From Pseudomonas fulva 12-X (GTDB taxonomy: Bacteria > Pseudomonadota > Gammaproteobacteria > Pseudomonadales > Pseudomonadaceae): DNA of 64,000 nucleotides. Positions 1-8,846 of this stretch are shown in pieces. A program made the position numbers and the translations under genes. Within the stretch, counting starts at the first letter, position 1. Each line of letters begins with the position of its first letter. The notes under the pieces were generated by a model. It had not been told where the DNA came from and made no database searches. It saw only the letters and a program-made list of their open reading frames with translations. The stretch spans positions 248,001 to 312,000 of the forward strand of contig NC_015556.1 in the NCBI RefSeq assembly GCF_000213805.1, written 5' to 3'.

Positions 1-1149
1 CCGCTGGCCGAAGCCAAGGGCGAGATCGCCTACGCCGCCTCGTTCATCGAGTGGTTCGCCGAAGAAGCCAAGCGCGTATATGGCGACACCATTCCGGGCC
101 ACCAGGCCGACAAGCGTCTGATCGTCATCAAGCAGCCGATCGGCGTCACCGCGGCCATCACCCCGTGGAACTTCCCGGCGGCGATGATCACCCGTAAGAC
201 TGGCCCGGCGCTGGCCGCCGGCTGCACCATGGTGCTCAAGCCGGCTTCGCAGACGCCGTATTCCGCCCTGGCCCTGGCCGAGCTGGCGACCCGTGCCGGC
301 ATCCCGGCTGGCGTGTTCAGCGTGGTGACTGGCAGCGCCGGTGAAGTGGGCGGCGAGCTGACCGGCAACCCGATCGTGCGCAAGCTGTCGTTTACCGGCT
401 CGACCGAGATCGGTCGCCAGCTGATGGCCGAGTGCGCTCAGGACATCAAGAAGGTGTCCCTGGAGCTGGGCGGCAACGCGCCCTTCATCGTGTTCGACGA
501 CGCTGACCTGGACAAGGCCATCGAGGGCGCGATTATCTCCAAGTACCGCAACAACGGTCAGACCTGCGTGTGCGCCAACCGTATCTACGTGCAGGACGGC
601 GTCTACGATGCCTTCGCCGAGAAGCTCAAGGTCGCGGTCGAGAAGCTGAAGATCGGTAACGGTCTGGAAGAGGGCACCACCACCGGCCCGCTGATCGACG
701 AAAAGGCCGTGGCCAAGGTCAAGGAGCACATCGAGGACGCCGTTTCCAAAGGCGCCAAGATCCTCTCCGGCGGCAAGACCCACGCCCTGGGCGGTACCTT
801 CTTCGAGCCGACCATTCTGGCCGACGTGCCGAAGAACGCGCTGGTCTCCAAGGACGAAACCTTCGGCCCGCTGGCGCCGCTGTTCCGCTTCAAGGACGAA
901 GCCGAAGTGATCGCCATGGCCAACGACACCGAGTTCGGTCTGGCCTCGTACTTTTATGCCCGTGACCTCTCCCGCGTGTTCCGCGTGGCCGAGGCGCTGG
1001 AATACGGTATGGTCGGTATCAACACCGGTCTGATCTCCAATGAAGTGGCGCCGTTCGGCGGCATCAAGGCCTCGGGCCTGGGCCGTGAAGGCTCCAAGTA
1101 CGGCATCGAGGACTACTTGGAAATCAAGTACCTCTGCCTGAGCATCTAA
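1..1149 (+). CDS. gabD: NADP-dependent succinate-semialdehyde dehydrogenase, 5' end missing
   Basis: The last step of GABA catabolism: succinate semialdehyde is oxidised to succinate in the cytoplasm. The reading frame is open from base 1, so the N-terminus lies outside the window and the internal ATG at 184 is not the start. Visible aldehyde-dehydrogenase signatures are TPWNFP near the left edge, the glutamate motif LELGGNAPF, and the catalytic-cysteine motif GQTCVCANR, the same Cys-X-Cys arrangement as E. coli GabD. The protein ends in EIKYLCLSI, typical of Pseudomonas GabD. gabT follows 151 bp downstream on the same strand, as in P. aeruginosa, so the two are probably cotranscribed. Identity is very secure; only the N-terminus is unseen. 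Confidence 0.96.
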   Translation, partial: PLAEAKGEIAYAASFIEWFAEEAKRVYGDTIPGHQADKRLIVIKQPIGVTAAITPWNFPAAMITRKTGPALAAGCTMVLKPASQTPYSALALAELATRAGIPAGVFSVVTGSAGEVGGELTGNPIVRKLSFTGSTEIGRQLMAECAQDIKKVSLELGGNAPFIVFDDADLDKAIEGAIISKYRNNGQTCVCANRIYVQDGVYDAFAEKLKVAVEKLKIGNGLEEGTTTGPLIDEKAVAKVKEHIEDAVSKGAKILSGGKTHALGGTFFEPTILADVPKNALVSKDETFGPLAPLFRFKDEAEVIAMANDTEFGLASYFYARDLSRVFRVAEALEYGMVGINTGLISNEVAPFGGIKASGLGREGSKYGIEDYLEIKYLCLSI

Positions 1150-1300
1150 AACTGATTGACCTGCGCCGCTGCGGCGGCGCAACACACGTTTCTCCCTGTA
1201 TCCCGCAAGGCCCGGCAGTCGATCATCGCATGCTGTCGTGGCTGCAGCGGGATGCGTCATCCTTGAACCACACCGACGATGAGCGGTGAATGAGGAAGCC

Positions 1301-2581
1301 ATGAGCAAGACCAACGAATCCCTGCTGCAACGCCGCCAGGCCGCCGTACCGCGCGGTGTCGGCCAGATCCACCCGATCGTCGCCGAGCGCGCCGAGAACG
1401 CCACCGTGTGGGACGTCGAAGGCCGTGAATACATCGACTTCGCCGGCGGTATCGCCGTACTGAACACCGGCCACCTACACCCGAAAGTGGTCGCCGCCGT
1501 TCAGGAGCAACTGACCAAGCTGACCCATACCTGCTTCCAGGTGCTGGCGTACGAGCCCTACATCGAGCTGTGCGAAGAAATCGCCAAGCGCGTACCGGGC
1601 GACTTCGCCAAGAAGACCCTGCTGGTCACCTCCGGCTCCGAAGCCGTCGAGAACGCCGTGAAGATCGCCCGTGCCGCTACCGGCCGCGCTGGCGTGATTG
1701 CCTTCACCGGCGCTTACCACGGCCGCACCATGATGACCCTGTCGCTGACCGGCAAGGTCGTGCCGTACTCCGCCGGCATGGGCCTGATGCCGGCTGGCGT
1801 GTACCGCGCCGTTGCGCCGTGCGAACTGCATGGCGTGAGCGAAGACGAATCCATCGCCAGCATCGAGCGCATCTTCAAGAACGATGCCCAGCCTCAGGAC
1901 ATCGCCGCGATCATCATCGAGCCGGTACAGGGCGAAGGCGGTTTCTACGTCAACTCGCCAGCCTTCATGCAGCGCCTGCGCGCCCTGTGCGACCAGCACG
2001 GCATTCTGCTGATCGCTGACGAAGTGCAGACCGGCGCTGGCCGTACCGGCACCTTCTTCGCCACCGAGCAACTGGGCGTGGTGCCGGACCTGACCACCTT
2101 CGCCAAATCCGTCGGCGGCGGCTTCCCGATCTCCGGCGTCAGCGGCAAGGCCGAGATCATGGACAAGATCGCCCCCGGCGGCCTGGGCGGCACCTATGCC
2201 GGCAGCCCGATCGCCTGCGCCGCGGCCCTGGCCGTACTCAAGGTGTTCGACGAAGAGAAGCTGCTTGATCGCTCCAACGCCGTCGGCGAGAAGCTCAAGG
2301 CCGGCCTGAACAAGATCGCCGAGAAACACAAAGTGATCGGCGACGTGCGCGGCCTGGGTTCGATGGTCGCCATCGAGCTGTTCGAAGGCGGCGACCACAG
2401 CAAGCCGGCTGCCGAACTGACCGGCAAAATCGTCGCCAAGGCGCGCGAGAAGGGCCTGATCCTGCTGTCGTGCGGCACCTACTACAACGTGGTGCGCTTC
2501 CTGATGCCGGTCACCATCCCGGACGCCCAGCTGGAAAAAGGCATCGCCATCGTGGCCGAGTGCTTCGACGAACTGGCGTAA
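1301..2581 (+). CDS. gabT: 4-aminobutyrate aminotransferase
   Basis: PLP-dependent class III transaminase, 426 aa. It converts GABA and 2-oxoglutarate to succinate semialdehyde and glutamate, feeding GabD. The PLP lysine is about K269 in TFAKSVGGGFP. Other visible motifs are TSGSEAVENAVKIARAATGR (cofactor phosphate region), FTGAYHGRT and the cofactor-aspartate segment LLIADEVQTGAGRTG. I chose ATG 1301 (MSKTNESLLQRRQ, the family's usual N-terminus), preceded by GAGGAAG; the in-frame start 15 bp upstream lacks a ribosome site. It lies downstream of gabD and ends 17 bp before an intrinsic terminator. It also completes the putrescine route begun by puuA/puuB about 6 kb away. Confidence 0.97.
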   Translation: MSKTNESLLQRRQAAVPRGVGQIHPIVAERAENATVWDVEGREYIDFAGGIAVLNTGHLHPKVVAAVQEQLTKLTHTCFQVLAYEPYIELCEEIAKRVPGDFAKKTLLVTSGSEAVENAVKIARAATGRAGVIAFTGAYHGRTMMTLSLTGKVVPYSAGMGLMPAGVYRAVAPCELHGVSEDESIASIERIFKNDAQPQDIAAIIIEPVQGEGGFYVNSPAFMQRLRALCDQHGILLIADEVQTGAGRTGTFFATEQLGVVPDLTTFAKSVGGGFPISGVSGKAEIMDKIAPGGLGGTYAGSPIACAAALAVLKVFDEEKLLDRSNAVGEKLKAGLNKIAEKHKVIGDVRGLGSMVAIELFEGGDHSKPAAELTGKIVAKAREKGLILLSCGTYYNVVRFLMPVTIPDAQLEKGIAIVAECFDELA

Positions 2582-2598
2582 GCCACGCCGTTAAAAAG

Positions 2599-2623
2599 GA
2601 CCCGCTTCGGCGGGTCTTTTTTT
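2599..2623 (+). terminator. Rho-independent terminator of gabDT
   Basis: A 7-bp perfect stem GACCCGC / GCGGGTC (2599-2605 with 2610-2616) with a TTCG tetraloop is followed by a run of T (2617-2623). It lies 17 bp after the gabT stop codon, so it probably ends the gabDT transcript. Confidence 0.93.
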
Positions 2624-2738
2624 GCCTGCTATTTATGCAAGCCTTCGCAGCCTCGGGCGTTCTGGCGCCCGATTCGGATGGCGTCAGGGCCTGTCTATAC
2701 TGGGTCGGTGTTTTGCTCCGATCTAGAGAGGTTTGCTG

Positions 2739-3956
2739 ATGGCTGAAGCGGTGCCCGCTCCAGAAGTGCTGATCGCCGATACCGACCCCTGGACGGCGGA
2801 TCTGCTCGAACAACTGGTGCTCGACGTGCGGTGCGACGCCGTGGTGATTCGCGTCGCCGATGGCCAGGCGGCCATGGCGCGCTGCAAGCGCCGCCTGCCG
2901 GAGCTGGTGATCGCCGACAGCGAACTGCCGGGCGTAGATGGCCTTGAGCTGCTGCGCCAGCTACGTCGTCACCCGCGTACACCGGCGCTGCCGTTCATCC
3001 TGATCAGCGGGCGCCTGGATGCCAACAGCGTGCGCGCCGCCAAGCCGCTGGCACCTACCGCCTACCTGGCCAAGCCCTTCAATGCCGAGGCGCTGCGCAA
3101 GCGCTTGGCCAGCCTGCTGCTCGCCGACGGGGAAGAATTGCTGTGCCCGATTCGCCCGCTGCTGGTGAACCGGCTGGAGGATTACCTGGACGCCATGCGT
3201 GAAGAAGGCCAGGGCGCGCCGCTGCTGGCCTCGGTGCGCGACTCGGTCAGCCAGTACCTGAACAGCAGCGAGCCGAGCCTGCGCGAGCTGGAGCAGGTGT
3301 TCGCCCGCGACCCGCAGATCACCGCCTGCCTGATCGCCGCGGCCAACAGCGCTGCCCATCACAACGGCTCGCCCTGTCAGACCCTGGCCCAGGCATTGCC
3401 GCGCCTGGGCGTGGCACGCACCCTGAACCTGGTGCTGGGGCTTTCCGTGCAGCGCAATGCGCGGCTCAGCGACCCGCGTCTGGCCGAGCGCGGCGTGCGT
3501 ACCTGGGGGGCGGCCCAGCGCAGCGCCGAGGTCGCCCATTGGCTGGCCAGCGAGCTGTCGCTGGATGCCGAGCTCTGCTACACCGCCGGCCTGCTGCACA
3601 ACATAGGTGAGCTGGCCTTGCTGCGCTGCATGCAGGACTGGCAGGACGCCGGCGGCAGCCTGAGCGACGCGCAGATCGACCAGGCCATCGGCCAGCGTGC
3701 TGCCGGTTTCGGTTCGGCCTTGCGCATCCGCTGGCGCCTGCCGTTCGGCCTGCGTGAGTTGGTGGCCGCCTATTACAGCCTGAACAGCGGCGTGTTTTCC
3801 CGTGAGGCGCTAGTTCTCAATCTGGCCGGGCAGGTGCTGGCTCTCGAGCAATCGCAACGCCCCAGAGAGCAGCTTCGCGATGCCCGCTGCGTGCGCCTGC
3901 TGCGCATCGATCCGGGTCTGCTGGAGCGTTTGCCGGCGCAGGCTTCGGCGGCCTGA
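2739..3956 (+). CDS. Response regulator with C-terminal HDOD domain
   Basis: 405 aa. The N-terminal receiver domain (about residues 8-125) has acidic residues D14/D16, the likely phosphoacceptor D60 in LVIADSELPGVDG, and the conserved Lys in AYLAKPF. The C-terminal half (about 150-340) is an HDOD domain, a non-catalytic HD relative used as a signalling scaffold; visible pieces are LEQVFARDPQITACLI, LPRLGVART and CYTAGLLHNIGELAL. ATG 2739 follows AGAGAGG at proper spacing. No histidine kinase is adjacent, so its partner is unknown. It sits just after the gabDT terminator, so it is probably transcribed separately. Family assignment is firm; the regulated process is not known. Confidence 0.87.
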   Translation: MAEAVPAPEVLIADTDPWTADLLEQLVLDVRCDAVVIRVADGQAAMARCKRRLPELVIADSELPGVDGLELLRQLRRHPRTPALPFILISGRLDANSVRAAKPLAPTAYLAKPFNAEALRKRLASLLLADGEELLCPIRPLLVNRLEDYLDAMREEGQGAPLLASVRDSVSQYLNSSEPSLRELEQVFARDPQITACLIAAANSAAHHNGSPCQTLAQALPRLGVARTLNLVLGLSVQRNARLSDPRLAERGVRTWGAAQRSAEVAHWLASELSLDAELCYTAGLLHNIGELALLRCMQDWQDAGGSLSDAQIDQAIGQRAAGFGSALRIRWRLPFGLRELVAAYYSLNSGVFSREALVLNLAGQVLALEQSQRPREQLRDARCVRLLRIDPGLLERLPAQASAA

Positions 3957-4158
3957 TAGGCGCGCAGTAACCGCAGAAAAAATGTGTCGAAAACCCGCCG
4001 CAAGCGTCTCTTCACTTGCTCGAAACGGCCTATCGCCGCCATGCTCCGGCAACCTTGTCGCGGCCGGGATCATTGTCCGCCGGTTTCGGTCAAAGCTCGC
4101 TGTGCAGGCCCATTGGCAACCGCACGTCGCTCCCAGGTTTTCAAGGATATCGGTGTAG

Positions 4159-5235
4159 ATGACTGACTACGATCTGTTGCTGGTAGGCGCAGGCCCGGCC
4201 CATCTCGGTGTTCTGCGGCGCTGGGCGCTGATCGAGCGGCCGGCGGGTCGTATCGCCCTGGTGGCCAGTGCCGAGCACACCTGGCACGTCGGCATGCTGC
4301 CCGGGCTGGTTGGCGGTCGTTATTCACCCGATGATTGTCAGATCGGCCTGAGAGACCTATGCCTGGCAGCGAAGGTTGAGCTGATCGTCGCGCCGGTGGC
4401 CGCGTTGGACGCCGCGACACGTCAGCTGACGCTGGAAGATGGCCGCGTATTGCAGGGCAACTGGCTGTCGCTCAACGTCGGTGACCGGGTCGCCTGTCCA
4501 CCACGCGAGGGCGAGGCAATGGACGTGCTGGCGGTGAAACCCGTGGATCACTTCATCACCGGCTGGCAGGCCTGGCAGCGCGACCCGCAGCCGCTGGCGA
4601 TTCTCGGCGGCGGCGTGGCGGGTGTGGAGATGGCCCTGGCGCTCGCCGATCAGGTGCCACAGCTGGCGCTGTTCTGCGGCGAGCCGCTGTTGGCCGGCCA
4701 CTGCGCCGGGTTGCGCATGCGCGCCTGGGGCCATCTGCGCATGCGCCGCGTGCAGGTGCGCGAGCATTGCCCGATCAGCCGCATCGCCGGCGATTGTCTG
4801 ATCAGTGGTGAGACTTCCGTGTGGAGCGGTGGTCGCCTGCTGCTGGCCAGCGGTGCCCAGGCGTTGCCGTGGATCGCCACCAGTGGCCTGAGCTGCGATG
4901 GCGACGGTTTCGTGCACACCGCGCCGACCCTGCAAAGCCATTCCCACCCGCAGGTGTTCGCCGTCGGCGATTGCGCCAACCTGCCCGGCGTGCGCAAAAG
5001 CGGGCTGTACTCGATGCGCCAGGTGCCGGTGCTGGCCGCCAATCTGGCGGCGGCTCTACGCGGCGGCGCGCTGCGCGATTACAAAGCCCGTGGCCAGCGC
5101 CCATTGCTGCTGGCCAGCGGCGACGGTGGCGCACTGCTGGGCTGGCGGCAATGGAGTGCCGGCGGCCAGCTGTACGGACGCTGCAAGGATTACTTCGACC
5201 GCGCCTTCGTCAAGCGCCACCGCCTCGAACGCTGA
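4159..5235 (+). CDS. FAD/NAD(P)-dependent oxidoreductase, SelD-associated/NDH-2-like type
   Basis: 358 aa pyridine-nucleotide-disulfide oxidoreductase fold. The first dinucleotide motif is at the N-terminus (LLLVGAGPAHLGVLRRW), the second near residues 148-162 (LAILGGGVAGVEMALALA), and the FAD-closing motif is VFAVGDCANL. The region KSGLYSMRQVPVLAANL is characteristic of the small NDH-2-like group that also occurs fused to selenophosphate synthase SelD. No redox-active CxxxxC disulfide is visible, so it is not a classical disulfide reductase. No selD or selA is in the window. Start ATG 4159 follows AAGGATATCGG. The substrate is unknown. The 202-bp gap before it contains nothing I can identify. 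Confidence 0.75.
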   Translation: MTDYDLLLVGAGPAHLGVLRRWALIERPAGRIALVASAEHTWHVGMLPGLVGGRYSPDDCQIGLRDLCLAAKVELIVAPVAALDAATRQLTLEDGRVLQGNWLSLNVGDRVACPPREGEAMDVLAVKPVDHFITGWQAWQRDPQPLAILGGGVAGVEMALALADQVPQLALFCGEPLLAGHCAGLRMRAWGHLRMRRVQVREHCPISRIAGDCLISGETSVWSGGRLLLASGAQALPWIATSGLSCDGDGFVHTAPTLQSHSHPQVFAVGDCANLPGVRKSGLYSMRQVPVLAANLAAALRGGALRDYKARGQRPLLLASGDGGALLGWRQWSAGGQLYGRCKDYFDRAFVKRHRLER

Positions 5236-5419
5236 GCGCGACCACTTCTCTGCTACCAAAGTGCCATGGCGTAGCACCTTATAGGGTGATCAACTGAGCG
5301 GATTGCTTTTCGGCCTACGGATTTGTTCCCTACGGCCGATGTACTGAACAGGGGCACCTTGCTGTGCTGCCAGAGCCTATCGCTCGCATCACCTCACAAT
5401 AAGAACGACGAGGTTCGCC

Positions 5420-6985
5420 ATGGATGCTGGAATGACTCGTGATCGGCTCGCGCCGGCCTTGCACCTGCTCGGCCTGCTGGCCCTGCTGGTGGTTTGGCAG
5501 CAGGTGCAGCTGCCGGTTTATATCGCCGTTATCGCCCTGCTGGCCCTGGCGCTGTGGCCCTGGTTCGGCCCCTGGCGTCGCCCGGCTGCAGCGGCGCTTA
5601 CCGCCGCCCCTGCGACCTCACTGGATGCACTGAGCCAGAGCCTGTCGCAACACACCTGCCATAACGCGCTCTCCGCCGCCCAGGTGGCGTTCACCGTGCA
5701 GCAGCTGAGCGGCAAATTGCAGTCGCAGCTGGCGGCGGTCGAGCAGATCAGTGAAGGCGCCCATGCGGTGACTCGCACCGAGCAGAGCAACGCCGAACGC
5801 GCCGGCCAGACCTTGGGCGCCGCGCAGACCGTGCGTGCCAGCAGCGCCACAGGGCAGAGCGAGCTGCAGCAGGCTATCGCGCGCATGCAGCAGCTCAGCA
5901 CCCAGGCCGCCGCCAGCCGCGAACTGATCGACGGTCTTGGCGCGCGGACCGAGCAAATCGAACAGGTCACGCAGGTGATCCAGTCCATCGCCAGCCAGAC
6001 CAACCTGCTGGCGCTCAACGCCGCCATCGAGGCCGCGCGCGCTGGCGAGCAGGGCCGTGGCTTCGCGGTGGTCGCCGATGAAGTACGCAACCTGGCCGGG
6101 CGGACCGCCAGTGCTACCGGCGAGGTGGGGCAGATGGTCGCCGATATCCGCCAGCAGAGCGCCGCGGTGGTCAGCCATATCCAGCAGCAGGCCGAGGAGC
6201 TGGAAGCCGCCGCCCGGCAGATCGAATTCACCGGCGAGCAGCTGCGTGGCATCGCCGACCTGGCCGCCGATGTCGATGCTCAGGTCGAGCAGATCAGCGC
6301 TGGCACGGCGAGCAACCACAATCACCTGGCCGAGTTGCTGGTGGCGGTCGAGCAATTGCGCGGCGACGTGCGCAGCAGCGAAGATCAGACCCGCCAGCTG
6401 GGCAAGGCCGCCGAGCAACTAGTCGGCCAGGCGGAAAGCGTCAGCGAGCAGCTGGCCAGCGTCGGGCTCGACGACTACCACCAGCGCATCTACGACCTGG
6501 CACTGGAGGGTGCCGCCGCGATAGGCCGGCAGTTCGAGGCCGACATCCAGGCCGGGCGCATCAGCCTCGCGGATCTGTTCGACCGCCAGTACCAGCCGAT
6601 CCCCGATACTTTCCCGGCAAAGTTCCGCACACGCTTCGACAGCTACGCCGATGGCGTGCTGCCGGCCATTCAGGAACCGCTGCTCAAGCGCCACGAAGGC
6701 CTGGTGTTCGCCATCGCCACCACGCCGGAAGGTTACGTGCCGACCCACAACCAGGCCTTCAACCACCCGCCCACCGGCGACCGCGCCGTGGACACCGTGA
6801 AGAGCCGCAGCAAGCGGCTGTTCAACGACCGCACCGGCATTCGCTGCGGCAGCCACCAACAGCGCGTGCTGCTGCAGACCTACATGCGCGACACCGGCGA
6901 ACTGATGCACGACCTGTCGGTGCCGATCCATGTGCAGGGCAAGCATTGGGGCGGCTTGCGGTTGGGTTACAAGCCGGAGCCGTGA
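5420..6985 (+). CDS. Methyl-accepting chemotaxis protein with C-terminal Cache-like sensor
   Basis: 521 aa. Two closely spaced hydrophobic segments (about residues 11-50) anchor the protein with almost no periplasmic loop. A coiled-coil signalling domain follows, with the conserved hairpin tip around [19 protein letters not shown] (about residues 196-214) and [12 protein letters not shown]. The usual periplasmic ligand domain is absent. Instead about 170 residues follow the signalling coil, with the pattern [31 protein letters not shown] and HWGGLRLGY, typical of a single-Cache-type domain at the C-terminus. It therefore probably senses a cytoplasmic or membrane-permeant signal. ATG 5420 follows GACGAGG. 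The neighbouring polyamine genes suggest, but do not prove, a ligand link. Confidence 0.88.
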   Translation: MDAGMTRDRLAPALHLLGLLALLVVWQQVQLPVYIAVIALLALALWPWFGPWRRPAAAALTAAPATSLDALSQSLSQHTCHNALSAAQVAFTVQQLSGKLQSQLAAVEQISEGAHAVTRTEQSNAERAGQTLGAAQTVRASSATGQSELQQAIARMQQLSTQAAASRELIDGLGARTEQIEQVTQVIQSIASQTNLLALNAAIEAARAGEQGRGFAVVADEVRNLAGRTASATGEVGQMVADIRQQSAAVVSHIQQQAEELEAAARQIEFTGEQLRGIADLAADVDAQVEQISAGTASNHNHLAELLVAVEQLRGDVRSSEDQTRQLGKAAEQLVGQAESVSEQLASVGLDDYHQRIYDLALEGAAAIGRQFEADIQAGRISLADLFDRQYQPIPDTFPAKFRTRFDSYADGVLPAIQEPLLKRHEGLVFAIATTPEGYVPTHNQAFNHPPTGDRAVDTVKSRSKRLFNDRTGIRCGSHQQRVLLQTYMRDTGELMHDLSVPIHVQGKHWGGLRLGYKPEP

Positions 6986-7349
6986 GCGCGATTGTTTAGC
7001 CGCTGGCTACCTGAAGGTGTGCCAATAACGATTTAACCTGACTGTCGCGGCGTGCGAGCCTCGCTGGCATGTCTATTCCGGTCTGCAGCCTTGCCCACGC
7101 TCTTGCCCTGCCAGCCTTGCGCTCGCGGGGGCGGGCGCCCGAACCCACGGCGCTGCCGCAGATCCTCGCCTTCTGGGCGCTCTGGCATTGCCGCCACGCC
7201 CGCCCGCCGGATGCTCTCTCCGCCCGCTGAGTCCGATGGCTGCGCCATGTCCGCAGCCGCTGATACCCATTTGTCTGCCTGTGCGCCGGTTCGAACAGCG
7301 AGCCGGCCGTGCGGACATCGAGCGCCTGACTGGCGCAAGCGAGTGCGCG
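6986..7349. other. 364-bp gap between chemoreceptor and puuA
   Basis: No gene supported. The frame continuous with puuA runs back to 7188, but its proline/arginine-rich translation has no family character and no ribosome site, so I treat it as non-coding. A promoter for puuA must lie here, but I could not pick a convincing -35/-10 or -24/-12 pair. Confidence 0.5.
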
Positions 7350-8717
7350 ATGACGACTTTCGCAGCTGTGCAGGAAGCCCAGGGTTTCCTGGCCGCTAAC
7401 CCCGATATCGAATTGATCGAACTGTTCATCCTCGATGCCAATGGCGTGCCGCGCGGCAAGCTGTTGCACCGTGAGGAACTGCTGGCGCTGTACCAGAGCG
7501 GGCGGCCGCTGCCGAGCACCATGCTCGGTTTGTCCATCCAGGGCGAGGACGTCGAGGACACCGGCCTGGTCTGGGACGTCGGCGACATCGACTGCCGTGC
7601 CTACCCGTTGCCCGGCAGCCTGGTGCGCCTGCCCTGGCGGCAGATTCCCACCGCCGCCGTGCAGGTGTCGATGCACCCCAGCGAAGGCCTGCCGGCCACC
7701 CCCGCCGACCCGCGGCAGTTGCTGGTCCGCGTGATCGAGCAGCTCGAAGCCGAGGGTTATCATCCAGTGATGGCTTGCGAGCTGGAGTTCTACCTGCTCG
7801 ACCAGAAACGCGACGCCCAGGGGCGCCCGCAGCCAGCGCTGGACGCCGACGGTAGTCGTCCGCGGCAGACCCAGGTTTACGGCTTGCGCGAGCTGGAGCA
7901 GCTCGAGCCGTTTCTCAAGGATCTTTACGCGGCCTGCAAGGCCCAGGGCATCCCGGCACGCACGGCGATTTCCGAGTACGCCCCCGGCCAGGTGGAGATC
8001 ACCCTGGAGCACGGCCCGGCACTCGCGGCCATGGACCAAGCGGTGCGCTACAAGCGCCTGGTCAAGGGCGTGGCCCATGCCCACGGCATGCAGGCATGCT
8101 TCATGGCCAAGCCGTTCGCCGAGATCGCCGGCACCGGCATGCACATGCACGTGAGCCTCGCAGACGCACAAGGCGAGAATCTGTTTGCCAGCGAGGATCC
8201 GGCCGGCACGCCGCTGTTGCGTCAGGCGGTCGGCGGCATGCTCGCCAGCCTGCTCGATTCGCTGCTGCTGTTCTGCCCCAACGCCAATTCCTACCGACGC
8301 TTCCAGGCCAACAGCTATGCGCCGCTGGCGCCCACCTGGGGTGTGGATAACCGTACCGTCAGCTTGCGCGTGCCCGGTGGCCCTGCGAATACCCGGCACA
8401 TCGAGCACCGCATCTGCGGCGCCGATGCCAACCCCTATCTTGCCGCCGCGGCGATTCTGGCCGGGATTCACCGAGGCATCCGCGAAGCGCTGGATCCCGG
8501 GGCGCCGGTCGAGGGCAACGGCTACGCCCAGGCCACCGAGCACCTGCCTACCCAGTGGTCGGCGGCGATTCAGGCGCTGGAGCACTCCGAGTGGGCCCGC
8601 GAGGCCTTTGGCGAGGCGTTTCTCAAGGTGTACCTGGCGATCAAGCGCGCCGAATACCGCCAGTTCATGGGTGAGGTCGGTGAACAGGATTGGCGCTGGT
8701 ACCTGAGCAACGCCTAA
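7350..8717 (+). CDS. puuA: Gamma-glutamylputrescine synthetase (glutamate-putrescine ligase)
   Basis: 455 aa glutamine-synthetase-fold enzyme. It ligates glutamate to putrescine (or a related polyamine) with ATP, the first step of the gamma-glutamylated polyamine route. Visible features are the N-terminal LFILDANGVPRGK, the metal/glutamate segment MACELEFYLLD, EYAPGQVEITLEHG, and the ATP/glutamate region CFMAKPFAEIAGTGMHMHVS, followed by NSYRRFQANSYAP. Length fits PuuA/SpuI/PauA enzymes. Start ATG 7350 (MTTFAAVQEAQGF) is chosen because the upstream in-frame extension looks non-coding; the ribosome site is weak. puuB follows after 129 bp containing a REP-like pair. Pseudomonads carry several paralogues, so the exact amine cannot be read from sequence. 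Confidence 0.88.
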   Translation: MTTFAAVQEAQGFLAANPDIELIELFILDANGVPRGKLLHREELLALYQSGRPLPSTMLGLSIQGEDVEDTGLVWDVGDIDCRAYPLPGSLVRLPWRQIPTAAVQVSMHPSEGLPATPADPRQLLVRVIEQLEAEGYHPVMACELEFYLLDQKRDAQGRPQPALDADGSRPRQTQVYGLRELEQLEPFLKDLYAACKAQGIPARTAISEYAPGQVEITLEHGPALAAMDQAVRYKRLVKGVAHAHGMQACFMAKPFAEIAGTGMHMHVSLADAQGENLFASEDPAGTPLLRQAVGGMLASLLDSLLLFCPNANSYRRFQANSYAPLAPTWGVDNRTVSLRVPGGPANTRHIEHRICGADANPYLAAAAILAGIHRGIREALDPGAPVEGNGYAQATEHLPTQWSAAIQALEHSEWAREAFGEAFLKVYLAIKRAEYRQFMGEVGEQDWRWYLSNA

Positions 8718-8740
8718 TGGCTTCTGTTTGAAAGGCTCGG

Positions 8741-8807
8741 GGCTGAAGCGGATCGCCGCCCGGCCCCTCCTACGCAAGCGCTCCGTGGGAGCGGCTTTAG
8801 CCGCGAT
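8741..8807. repeat. REP-like palindrome pair between puuA and puuB
   Basis: The segment GTGGGAGCGGCTTTAGCCGC (8785-8804) is a typical Pseudomonas REP unit with an AGCGGCTTTAGCCGC hairpin. Just upstream, GCCGCCCGGCCCCTCCTACG looks like a second unit in inverted orientation, giving a REPIN-like pair. Such elements often sit between cotranscribed genes and affect mRNA stability. Confidence 0.7.
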
Positions 8808-8846
8808 GGCTGATTTATCGGTGTGAACGCACCTCCAGGACATGCA

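Noticed and set aside
1163..1180. Hairpin GCGCCGC-TGCG-GCGGCGC between gabD and gabT as a terminator
   Set aside because: No T run follows, and gabD-gabT is a conserved operon; at most an mRNA-processing site.
7060..7110. Sigma-54 promoter upstream of puuA (TGGCATG-like)
   Set aside because: No GC at the proper spacing for a -12 element.
7188..7349. N-terminal extension of puuA
   Set aside because: Proline/arginine-rich, with no homology to PuuA and no ribosome site; the family N-terminus begins at 7350.
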